From the NCBI RefSeq assembly GCF_002591915.1, contig NZ_NIHB01000001.1, positions 721,805 through 785,804 on the forward strand: 64,000 nucleotides of DNA, written 5' to 3'. The notes under the pieces were generated by a model. The model was not told the DNA's origin, did not search any database, and saw only the letters and a list, made by a program, of their open reading frames with translations. The position numbers and the translations under genes are program-made. Shown here piece by piece: positions 46,636 through 54,887 of this stretch (position 1 is its first letter; every line of letters begins with the position of its first letter). The stretch comes from Marinicella litoralis (GTDB lineage Bacteria > Pseudomonadota > Gammaproteobacteria > Xanthomonadales > Marinicellaceae).

Positions 46636-48224
46636 GGATTTGTTCGCCCTGTATTCACATCCAGCATTTTAATCAGGGGTTGTAATTGTTGTTCATAATG
46701 GCGCCACAAGTCCACGGAGCCGGTGTACAATTTTTGTCTCACTTGACTTGCGCTGGCCGTCGCAGTGGGTTGTCGGTTTTTATGAAAGTCTAAACATTGA
46801 GGTTGCCAAGTCAAGTTTAAGAAGGCCAAGATGTCTTTGGCTTGGTGGGTTAAATCTTTGACCAAATCTTCATAATATACGGTTTTAACCGAGTCGCCAC
46901 CGATTTGCTGCCAGTGGTTCAATAATTGATTGTGCTGATTATAATAGGCAGCCATTTCTTCCAGGTCATAAGAGAAAGGGTAAGAGTCTTGGCTGAACAG
47001 TTGTTTGTACACCGCATAGCAGATGGCCACAGGGTGACGTTGCATAATGATGATTTTGGCGTTAGGCAAAGCTTTTAAGATCATGCCGACATAGTAGCTG
47101 TTTTGTGGAAATTTATCGGTAAACCTGGGCTTGCTCCCAGTCCTTGCGCTTGAGGTTTGTAGATAGTCTTGGCCGAATCGGTCGAAATCCATTCGTTTTG
47201 AGGCGGTGACCATTGCTGTTCTGGATAACTGTGGGTTCAACTTAAGTTGTTGTAGTCCTTGTAACATGCATCGGTTGATTTGTTTTAATTCACCAGCGGC
47301 TTTGACATCATCATGACTGCTGATGATGCGGTCTAATAAAGTGGTGCCTGAACGAGGCAGCCCAACAATGAAAATGGGTCTTTCAGATGTGTTTTTCGAT
47401 GATTTTTGTCGAACAAAATCAGCATCGTATTCAAGCTGTATTTGACGCATAAAATCAATGTCAGATTGAAGGTCGTATTGAAAGCTTTGGCGGAACAGTA
47501 CAGAACCTTTGTGTCGGGCCTTAAAACTTTCAGCCCATTGGCTGCAATCTTCCAACTCTTTGGCCAAAGCATAATACAGTTTGGTTTTTTCTGAAGGTGG
47601 AATCAGCTGGGAGTCGCATGCTGTACGCAAACGGTCGATGTGGTTGTCTGTAAGCGTTTGTTTTTTTAGGTGGCTGCGCAAAAAATGGCCGTCGGCATTA
47701 TTGGGTTCTGTGTCAAGCGCTTGATCACAAAGTTTGGTGGCCTGGGCGATGTTGCCAAGGTTCTGCTGTGCAGTGGCTTGTTTCAATAGCCAGTTGACTT
47801 GGTTGCCTTGTGTGATGGCCATGTATTCATATAATTTTAATGCACTGGCAAAATCTTCATTGGCTTCAAGAATCAGTGCCAACTTTTCATTCATTTGTTG
47901 GTTGGGTGGTGGGTTGGCGGCCAGTTTCTGAGCCAGTGGCAACACTTTATCAGGCCGGTTCAAGCTGTCAAACATCATCACTTCTTGAAACGCGTAGGTA
48001 AAATTCTCTGGTTCCAATTGTTTGGCCATGTTAATCGCATCCGCGGCTTCATTGATTTCACCACTTTGGAACAACAAAAATGCACAGTTGAACCAGGCAG
48101 CTGCAAAATCAGGGTGATCTTGGGTGATTTTTTTGATTAAAGTCAAGGCTTGTGAGAATTGCTTTTGTTGCACCAGGTCATTAACTTGGTCAAGCTTTTG
48201 TTGTTGCATCAAGGTGGCGGTCAT
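46632..48224 (-). CDS. TPR-repeat sulfotransferase
   Basis: A 531-residue protein. Three to five TPR-like helical pairs occupy the N-terminal 240 residues (for example FAAAWFNCAFLLFQSGEI and EPNNADGHFLRSHL). A sulfotransferase domain follows, with the PAPS 5'-phosphosulfate loop FIVGLPRSGTTLLDRI near 286-297 and the 3'-phosphate region IIIMQRHPVAICYAV. The fusion type is seen in bacterial tyrosyl- or glycan-sulfotransferase-like proteins. I start at MTATLMQQQ (48224), because the 68-residue upstream extension is non-homologous and collides with the divergent gene. Confidence 0.85.
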   Translation of the reverse strand: MTATLMQQQKLDQVNDLVQQKQFSQALTLIKKITQDHPDFAAAWFNCAFLLFQSGEINEAADAINMAKQLEPENFTYAFQEVMMFDSLNRPDKVLPLAQKLAANPPPNQQMNEKLALILEANEDFASALKLYEYMAITQGNQVNWLLKQATAQQNLGNIAQATKLCDQALDTEPNNADGHFLRSHLKKQTLTDNHIDRLRTACDSQLIPPSEKTKLYYALAKELEDCSQWAESFKARHKGSVLFRQSFQYDLQSDIDFMRQIQLEYDADFVRQKSSKNTSERPIFIVGLPRSGTTLLDRIISSHDDVKAAGELKQINRCMLQGLQQLKLNPQLSRTAMVTASKRMDFDRFGQDYLQTSSARTGSKPRFTDKFPQNSYYVGMILKALPNAKIIIMQRHPVAICYAVYKQLFSQDSYPFSYDLEEMAAYYNQHNQLLNHWQQIGGDSVKTVYYEDLVKDLTHQAKDILAFLNLTWQPQCLDFHKNRQPTATASASQVRQKLYTGSVDLWRHYEQQLQPLIKMLDVNTGRTNP

Positions 48225-48379
48225 GACTGGGCGGCGTGGATAATTAAAGGTGTATACCGATTGTACTTGACCAGATGCGGATAAATCAACTTCGCTCAGA
48301 TTGGAAAAGAATGAATCTGATATTGAGCCTGCATATTTAATGTTTATAATGATTTGATTTTCAAAGCTAAGGTGACAAT

Positions 48380-49225
48380 GTGGGAAATATATTATGGATA
48401 GCGTCTTATCCAAAGTCTGGGAATACATGGGTAAGGGCTTTTTTACATAATTATTTGGACAACAAAAACACAGCTGTTGATATCAACACCTTACATCGGG
48501 ACTTTGTTGATGAGGTTAAAGCATTCAGGTACCAACCTTTCTTGACCAAAGGGCAATCAACCACAGATTTGTCAATAGAAGAGGTTTGTGCCATCCGCCC
48601 TATGGTACAGGCTCAAATGGCAGCAGAGGCGCCAGCCACCCTGTTTGTCAAAACCCATAATTTTCAAGGCGCATACAAAGGATTTCCTTTGCATAATTGG
48701 CAAGTATCATCAGGTGCCATATATATTGTAAGAAACCCACTTGATGTGGCCGTTTCTCTCAAACATTACTTCGATTACAGCTACGATGAAGCCATTGCTT
48801 ATATGGCTGCTGATATGGCAGGGACGCCCAATGAGGTCGAAAACGTACCTCAAGTTATTTCTTCTTGGAGTCAACATGTGGCCAGTTGGACCCAGGAAGA
48901 AGGTCGAAACATGCTTGTTTTAAGGTATGAGGATTTGTTGGCTCACACGCAACGCAGTTTTCGAAAAGTAGAATCGCTGTTGGGTTTGAAAAAAGACGTT
49001 AAAAGATTGGCCAAAGCCATCCGGTTTTCATCATTCAAACAATTAAAGCAGCAAGAGCAACAAACTGGTTTTGCAGAAAAACATGAAAATGCGGGACATT
49101 TTTTTCGCAAAGGGCATACCGAACAGTGGCGTGAAGAATTGTCGGATGCTCAGATCAGACAAATCATTACAGATCACAAGACTCAAATGCAGCGATTCAA
49201 ATACATACCTAAAGATTACATATAA
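48380..49225 (+). CDS. Sulfotransferase domain protein
   Basis: A 281-residue PAPS-dependent sulfotransferase (Sulfotransfer_1). The 5'-PSB loop is ASYPKSGNTWVRAFLHNYL at the very N-terminus and the 3'-PB motif is IYIVRNPLDVAVSLKHYF. Catalytic His is in FVKTHNF. FRKGHTEQWREELS is the C-terminal GxxGxxK-like loop. The start is GTG at 48380 with an AAGGTGA ribosome site; the ATG two bases upstream is out of frame. It is divergent from the TPR-sulfotransferase. Confidence 0.9.
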   Translation: MGNILWIASYPKSGNTWVRAFLHNYLDNKNTAVDINTLHRDFVDEVKAFRYQPFLTKGQSTTDLSIEEVCAIRPMVQAQMAAEAPATLFVKTHNFQGAYKGFPLHNWQVSSGAIYIVRNPLDVAVSLKHYFDYSYDEAIAYMAADMAGTPNEVENVPQVISSWSQHVASWTQEEGRNMLVLRYEDLLAHTQRSFRKVESLLGLKKDVKRLAKAIRFSSFKQLKQQEQQTGFAEKHENAGHFFRKGHTEQWREELSDAQIRQIITDHKTQMQRFKYIPKDYI

Positions 49226-49675
49226 ACCAGTACAGGGGCGGCTCCCAAGACTGGCATGATTGACTGCTAAGTTCCGCGCAGAGGGTAATCCACCCAGCCT
49301 ATCCAGGCCAGGTGTATAAACAAATAGACCCGCTGGCTTAAAAAGATAAAAAAACAGCTGTTTAATGTTTTATTTTCTTTATTTTAACAATATTTAGCGT
49401 GAATTGTTAAGGTTGGTTTTAGGCGAGTTTGACACATTGAAAATTGGAATAATGCTGACTGCGATTGATTATAAAGTGTTTTTTGGCAGGGTCGGCAATA
49501 TAGGCTGGAATTAAATAAGCCGTTAAACAAAGAAGTAAATGTTAAGAAAATGTGAAAAAAACGAAATTGTATCTTTTTTTTAATAAATGAAAGTGTTAGT
49601 ATGTGCCGGATAGGGAATCTATATAGATGCAATTTTTTGAGTTAACTCATGGATAACAATTTGGAGAACATATAA
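49226..49675. other. 450-bp non-coding leader before the TonB-dependent receptor
   Basis: No gene. 49235-49345 is clearly GC-richer than the rest and has small hairpins (GGGTAATCCACCC, CCTATCCAGG); no known riboswitch could be recognised. The remaining part is AT-rich, with TTGTAT near 49568 and TTAGTAT near 49595 as possible promoter parts. A GGAG ribosome site at about 49664 precedes the receptor ATG. Confidence 0.55.
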
Positions 49676-52267
49676 ATGAAAATGAAACGTAATCCTATTA
49701 CTAATGCTGTACAAAAAGCATTATTTACAGGTTTTATCGCTTCTTCTGCTTTTGGTACTGTTGCTTTAGCACAGGACGAAGATGCAGTTGAAGAGCAAGG
49801 TAAAATTACTGTAACTGGTTCGCGAATTAAACGTTCAGACGTTGAAGGCGCTTTACCAATTACAGTTATAACAAGAGAACAAATCGAATTAAGTGGTGAA
49901 TCTAACGCTGCTGACTTCATTCGTAACCTAACTTTTAACAGTGCAGGTTCTTTCAGACCACAATCAGGTAGCTCAGCTCAAGGCGAAGCCACTGTTTCTT
50001 TACGTGGTTTGGGATCATCTAGAACTTTGGTGTTGATCGACAACCGTCGTTTACCAAAATCACCAGCAACTGGTTCATCACAAAACTTAAGCACATTACC
50101 AATGGGCGCGATTGAAAGAATCGAAGTTTTGACTGACGGTGCTTCAGCTGTATATGGTTCTGACGCGATTGGTGGTGTAATTAACATCATCACACGTTCA
50201 GACTATCAAGGTGCTGAGTTGATGTTAGGTGCTGCTGATGTTTCTATCCCATCTAACGGTGGTGAAAGAGAAGAAGGTTCTGTCGTATTTGGTGCTTCTT
50301 CAGATCGTTCTAGCTTATTGGCTGGTGTATCTTGGAATGACCGTGAAATCGTTTTTGCTCGTGACTTCCCTTGGGTTAACCCAGGTGCTTCAGTTTACGG
50401 AAACAGCTTCACTACAATTACTGACGGTTTTGACAACTTCGATTGGACTTCTTATGCCAATGGCGTAGGTTGTGACTTCCCAGGTACTGGTTTTTACACG
50501 GTTCCTAACTCGAATTCACCAAACGGTACTCGTTGTGCATACGACTTTACTTTGGTATCAGCTGATGAAGCTTCTACTGAAAACAAGTCTTTCTATGCCA
50601 AAGCAACACATGAAATCAATGACAACTGGGAATTGTGGTCTAACGCTACTTTCTCACAAGCTGAGTCATTTGGTCGTTACGCACCTGTTCCAGATTCATC
50701 GTACTTCTCAGTACCATTGACTTCTAGCAGCCCTAACAACCCAACAAACCCAGCTTCACCATTGTATGATCCTTCTTTAGGTTTGGATCCACAATCAGTT
50801 AACTGGTGGCATCGTTTTGACGCATTGGGTAATCGTGACGGAACTGTTACAACACAGCAATTGGACTTCTTGATTGGTACTACTGGTCAAATCGGCAATG
50901 CTGAGGTTGAGTTTGGTTTACGTCATACTGACAACAGAACTTCTGATGTTGGTAATAACTACTTGCTACGTTCAGCTGCTGCTGCATTGATCGAAGACGG
51001 TTCTTATAACTTGGCTGATCCTTACAGTTCACCTGACAATGTTTTGAATGCAATGAAAATCACCATTTTCCGTAATTCAAAATATGATCAAGACGAATTA
51101 TTCGGTTCTGTAGCTTTCGATTTATTTGATATGGATGGTGGCCCAGCTTCAATGTATGTTGGTGCTGAGTACCGTCAAGAAAAATATTCTGATCAATACG
51201 ATCCACAATCAGAAGCTGGTCAAGTTGGTGGTTCTGCTGGTAACTCAGCTGCTGGTGACCGTGACGTGACTTCTGTGTTCTTCGAAGCCTTGTTCCCAGT
51301 ATTGGACAACTTAGAGTTCAACTTAGCTGGTCGTTATGATGACTATTCTGATTTCGGTGATAACTTCTCACCTAAATTGTCAGCAAGATGGCAGCCATTG
51401 GATAACTTAACTGTACGTGGTTCGTATGGTCAAGGTTTCCGTGCGCCAACTTTGGACATCTTAACTCAGAAGCCTTCGTTCTCAGCAACTTCAGTACGTG
51501 ATCCACAATCTTGTGTTGCACAAGGTCAAGATCCAGGTTGTTCATTACAAATCAATGACAACATCGTTGCTAACCCATCTCTACAACCAGAAGATTCAGA
51601 TCAGTTCTCTTTAGGTGTGGCTTATGAGCCAGTAGATTGGTTTAACTTCACTGTTGATTATTGGGACATCGAAATTACGAATCGTATTCGTAGCTTTGGC
51701 GCTCAAACATTGATTAACAATGAAGGTAATGGCGTTTCTAATCCTCCTGGTTTAGGTTGTACTAGAACACCTACCGGTGCAATTCAATTCTGTACTTCAG
51801 GTTTTGGTAATGACGGTACTGTTGATACTTCAGGTGTTGACTTGAATGCCAGATTTACTTATGAGTTGTTTGGTGGAAACATGAGTTCTAGTTTCCAATT
51901 GGCTCATATGCTAGATTACACAATTGATGGTGGTAGTGACTTAACTAAGTCTCCAGGTTTACCAGAGCAACGTGCTGTATTGTCTAATCAATACTCATAT
52001 GGCGATTGGAGCTTGGCTTACAACATCAACTACATCGGTGATCAAGACGCTGACTCAGTTGATTCTTCAGCTCCATCATGGACTACTCATGATGTACAGT
52101 TGAACTACCATGCACCTTGGGATGGTCGTTTCACAGTTGGCGTACGTAACGCTGGCGAGAAATTCCCACCAATCAATCGTGGTGCTGTAGGTTCACGTGA
52201 TTATGACTTCAATCTTTATGATGGTTTTGGTCGTGTGACTTACTTCAGATACACTCAAACTTTCTAA
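49676..52267 (+). CDS. TonB-dependent outer-membrane receptor
   Basis: An 863-residue receptor. The signal peptide ends TVALAQ. The plug begins with the ITVTGSRIKRSDVEGALPITVITREQIE region and has EATVSLRGLGSSRTLVLIDNRR and IERIEVLTDGASAVYGSDAIGGVINI. A 22-strand barrel follows, with YGQGFRAP and ending in FGRVTYFRYTQTF, the aromatic C-terminus of outer-membrane barrels. Codons are strongly biased to GGT, GCT, TCT, GTT and CGT, unlike neighbours, implying very high expression. The substrate is unknown; the closest style is the large receptor group for peptides or carbohydrates in marine gammaproteobacteria. A UUCG terminator follows. Confidence 0.93.
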   Translation: MKMKRNPITNAVQKALFTGFIASSAFGTVALAQDEDAVEEQGKITVTGSRIKRSDVEGALPITVITREQIELSGESNAADFIRNLTFNSAGSFRPQSGSSAQGEATVSLRGLGSSRTLVLIDNRRLPKSPATGSSQNLSTLPMGAIERIEVLTDGASAVYGSDAIGGVINIITRSDYQGAELMLGAADVSIPSNGGEREEGSVVFGASSDRSSLLAGVSWNDREIVFARDFPWVNPGASVYGNSFTTITDGFDNFDWTSYANGVGCDFPGTGFYTVPNSNSPNGTRCAYDFTLVSADEASTENKSFYAKATHEINDNWELWSNATFSQAESFGRYAPVPDSSYFSVPLTSSSPNNPTNPASPLYDPSLGLDPQSVNWWHRFDALGNRDGTVTTQQLDFLIGTTGQIGNAEVEFGLRHTDNRTSDVGNNYLLRSAAAALIEDGSYNLADPYSSPDNVLNAMKITIFRNSKYDQDELFGSVAFDLFDMDGGPASMYVGAEYRQEKYSDQYDPQSEAGQVGGSAGNSAAGDRDVTSVFFEALFPVLDNLEFNLAGRYDDYSDFGDNFSPKLSARWQPLDNLTVRGSYGQGFRAPTLDILTQKPSFSATSVRDPQSCVAQGQDPGCSLQINDNIVANPSLQPEDSDQFSLGVAYEPVDWFNFTVDYWDIEITNRIRSFGAQTLINNEGNGVSNPPGLGCTRTPTGAIQFCTSGFGNDGTVDTSGVDLNARFTYELFGGNMSSSFQLAHMLDYTIDGGSDLTKSPGLPEQRAVLSNQYSYGDWSLAYNINYIGDQDADSVDSSAPSWTTHDVQLNYHAPWDGRFTVGVRNAGEKFPPINRGAVGSRDYDFNLYDGFGRVTYFRYTQTF

Positions 52268-52290
52268 TAGAAGTTTGATAAACTGAATAA

Positions 52291-52317
52291 AAGGCGTACT
52301 TCGGTACGCCTTTTTTT
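52291..52317 (+). terminator. Rho-independent terminator of the TonB-dependent receptor
   Basis: AAGGCGTAC-TTCG-GTACGCCTT followed by T7: a perfect 9-bp stem with a UUCG loop, 23 bp past the stop codon. Confidence 0.95.
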
Positions 52318-52328
52318 ATTGAATTAAT

Positions 52329-53261
52329 ATGTCAAAAAATCATTGGACAGCCTATTGGAAGTCAGGCGTACTCACTTCCTTACCAGCAGACTTTAAAGTC
52401 AACTATGATGGCGAACTGGCCGATTATTGGCTATCTGTACTTCAACAATACGATCAAGAAATTACCACCTTAGATGTTTGTACTGGTAATGGTGCAGTGG
52501 CAATTTTAGTCAAACAATTGGCACAACAACTAGATCTCAATATCAATATGACGGCAGTTGATGCATCAGACATCAAACCTGCATCAATCTTAAATAATTT
52601 CCCAGATATGCAAGATGTGATTAATCAAATTGATTTTATTGGAAATTGTTTGATTGAGAATATGTGTGAGAAGATAAATTCGAAATTTGAATTGATCGTC
52701 AGCCAGTATGGTATTGAATATTGTGAAACTGAACCGGCTGCGCAGAACATCGTTAAATTGCTTAAAGAGAAAGGTAAGTTTGTGTTTATATCACACGCCC
52801 CTGAAACAGCAATGATGGCATATATGCAAACAGAAGAACAAGTGTATCAAGTTCTGGAAGACGTAAAAGCCTTTGAAATTCTGCATCAATTTTCAAATGA
52901 TAAAACCACTGTCAATGGTTTTAAGATTAAGTTAAAGGCGTGCTTGGCAGCCATGAGTTTACATGCTGCGTATAGAAGCAATGCTTTGTTCAATACTTGG
53001 GGAAATACCTTGTCTCAATTACTGAATATGCCTAATGCTGCTTTGAAACAGCAAAGAATAAAGGCCAAGGAATTTTCACAACAATATGAATTCGCCAGAG
53101 CAAGGGCCAATGACATGTTGCGTGTCAGTGATAAATTGTTGAATGATCCCAAATGGTATCAAGCGTTTGAACGTGCGGGATTGACCTTAATAAATCAAGG
53201 TGATATTAGATACCAGAATACACACAATGTGGGGCATTTTTATGAATTCACTAAAGACTAA
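52329..53261 (+). CDS. SAM-dependent methyltransferase
   Basis: A 310-residue class I methyltransferase. SAM motif I is TLDVCTGNGAVAILV (about 47-61), the acidic residue AVDASDI is at about 79, and FELIVSQYGIEYCE is the region IV equivalent. The C-terminal third is helical and lacks any known partner domain. No Shine-Dalgarno is evident; the gene starts 12 bp after the terminator and may depend on its own promoter. It converges on gmk, overlapping its stop by 4 bp. Confidence 0.75.
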   Translation: MSKNHWTAYWKSGVLTSLPADFKVNYDGELADYWLSVLQQYDQEITTLDVCTGNGAVAILVKQLAQQLDLNINMTAVDASDIKPASILNNFPDMQDVINQIDFIGNCLIENMCEKINSKFELIVSQYGIEYCETEPAAQNIVKLLKEKGKFVFISHAPETAMMAYMQTEEQVYQVLEDVKAFEILHQFSNDKTTVNGFKIKLKACLAAMSLHAAYRSNALFNTWGNTLSQLLNMPNAALKQQRIKAKEFSQQYEFARARANDMLRVSDKLLNDPKWYQAFERAGLTLINQGDIRYQNTHNVGHFYEFTKD

Positions 53262-53884
53262 TTAATGAGGTTTCTTATCAGCCGTTGATTGATGATCTGC
53301 TGTTTGGATGTGGTCATCCGATTTGATTTAACTATGGCTTTCAGGCTTTTCAACGCTTCTTCAAAATCATCATTGACCACCAGAAAATCAGCTTTGTGGT
53401 AATGTTTTAACTCCGCTATTGCTTTGGTCATTCGTGTTTCAATCACTTCTTTAGAATCTTGTCCCCTGTTTTCTAATCGGTCTCTCAATGCCTGAATACT
53501 GGGTGGCAAAATAAATATACTGATGGCTTGTGGAAATCTGTGCTTGATTTGTTCAGCACCTTGCCAATCTATTTCGAGCACCACATCATGTCCATCATCC
53601 AACATTTTTTGAACGGTGTCTTGTGAGGTGCCATAGTGGTTTCCGAACACATTGGCCGATTCCATAAAAACACCTGCTGATTCCATTTGTTTGAATTTGT
53701 CTTCACTGATGAAGTGATAGTTGTAACCGTCAATTTCTTTTGGTCGTGGGTTCCTGGTGGTGTGGGAGATTGAAAGCTTCAAATGGTTGGTGTCCCGAAC
53801 CAAGGCATTGACCAACGATGTTTTACCGGTTCCTGATGGGGCAGAAACAATATATAAGGTGCCGATGAGTTTACTTTTTTTCAT
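53258..53884 (-). CDS. gmk: Guanylate kinase
   Basis: A 208-residue guanylate kinase converting GMP plus ATP to GDP. P-loop SAPSGTGKTS is near residues 14-23. The GMP-binding block is HTTRNPRPKEIDGYNYHFI, and the LID region RGQDSKEVIETRM follows. It starts 2 bp after the yicC stop, the usual yicC-gmk pairing. rpoZ and spoT do not follow here. Confidence 0.96.
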   Translation of the reverse strand: MKKSKLIGTLYIVSAPSGTGKTSLVNALVRDTNHLKLSISHTTRNPRPKEIDGYNYHFISEDKFKQMESAGVFMESANVFGNHYGTSQDTVQKMLDDGHDVVLEIDWQGAEQIKHRFPQAISIFILPPSIQALRDRLENRGQDSKEVIETRMTKAIAELKHYHKADFLVVNDDFEEALKSLKAIVKSNRMTTSKQQIINQRLIRNLIN

Positions 53885-53886
53885 GG

Positions 53887-54753
53887 TTATTCTATGTTTT
53901 GTATTTGTTCACGCATTTGTTCAATGGCCACTTTAAGGTCAATACTGGCATTTGAAGTTTTTATGCTGGCAGATTTTGAACCAATGGTGTTGGATTCACG
54001 ATTGAGTTCTTGTATCAAGAAATCTAATCTTCTGCCAACTGGCTCAGATAGTTCAAGTACTCTGTTGAATTCTTTGACATGGGCATCAAGTCGATCGAGT
54101 TCTTCTGTGATATCAATTTTCTGTAATTGCATGGCAATTTCTTGTTCAAACCGGTCTGGGTTCACTTCAACATCCAATTCTGCTAATTTGTTTTTTAGTT
54201 TGCTGGAAAGCTGGGCATTGATTTCTGGAACAAAGGTACGTATCTCGTTGGTTAATGATTCAATCAAGTTAACTTTGTCTTTTAATACCAGCTGCATTTC
54301 TTTGCCTTCACGTTTGCGAGATTCAATCAACTGTTGCACGCTGGTTTGAATCAAATCAATGGATGTTCTGTTGAGCTCTGAAGTGTCAGTTGGTTTTTGT
54401 ACAATGACATCAGTCCAATTCATCAGTTGATTCACTGACAAGCGATTGTCCAGTTGGTGTTTGGTTTCGATATCAGTGGCACAGGATTTCAGTTGTTTAA
54501 CCAAAGCATGGTTAACCGTTAACTCTGTCAAGCTGATGTTGTCATTAGGATAAAACCGAATAAAAACCGAAACTTTGCCTCTAGAAATTGAATGACTAAA
54601 AAGTTTTCTGAATGCACTTTCACTGGCGCGCAGAAAATCAGGACACTTGATGGTCAATTCTAAAAAGCGTTGGTTGACTGAGCGAATTTCACAGGTAAGC
54701 CTACCTAAGTGATTTTCAACTTCGTGAGAAGCAAATGCGGTCATTGATTGCAT
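53887..54753 (-). CDS. yicC: YicC/YloC family endoribonuclease
   Basis: A 288-residue protein matching YicC. It opens MQSMTAFASHEVENHLGRLTC and SVNQRFLELTIKCPDFLR. The C-terminal DUF1732 block is RLDFLIQELNRESNTIGSKS with the conserved acidic KVAIEQMREQIQNIE. YicC is reported to act as an endoribonuclease, including on the sRNA RyhB in E. coli; here the role is inferred by family only. Upstream of gmk in the same operon. Confidence 0.93.
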   Translation of the reverse strand: MQSMTAFASHEVENHLGRLTCEIRSVNQRFLELTIKCPDFLRASESAFRKLFSHSISRGKVSVFIRFYPNDNISLTELTVNHALVKQLKSCATDIETKHQLDNRLSVNQLMNWTDVIVQKPTDTSELNRTSIDLIQTSVQQLIESRKREGKEMQLVLKDKVNLIESLTNEIRTFVPEINAQLSSKLKNKLAELDVEVNPDRFEQEIAMQLQKIDITEELDRLDAHVKEFNRVLELSEPVGRRLDFLIQELNRESNTIGSKSASIKTSNASIDLKVAIEQMREQIQNIE

Positions 54754-54887
54754 ATCTGGGAATTGCTGATTTAAGTAAGTCGACTATTATAAAGTATAGT
54801 CATTAAAAGAATGAACAAGATGTGACTAATAGGCTAATGAATTTTTCATAGTTAGCCTGTATAGTGTATAAAAAAAGAGGAAAATCC
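54754..54887. other. Divergent promoter region with two dyads (yicC / BNR gene)
   Basis: Holds GACTAT-N8-ATAGTC (54782-54801), which covers a possible minus-strand TATAAT. A second inverted repeat has AGGCTAA and TTAGCCT arms (about 54832-54858), just before a TATAAAA box and the AGAGG ribosome site of the BNR/VPS10-like gene. Operator function is only possible. Confidence 0.4.

Noticed and set aside
48225-48428. N-terminal extension of the TPR-sulfotransferase (68 residues)
   Set aside because: Not homologous to the family, and it would overlap the start of the divergent sulfotransferase. The ATG at 48224 is enough.
49235-49345. Cobalamin or c-di-GMP riboswitch before the TonB receptor
   Set aside because: None of the conserved sequence boxes of these riboswitches could be found; kept only as an unexplained GC-richer block.
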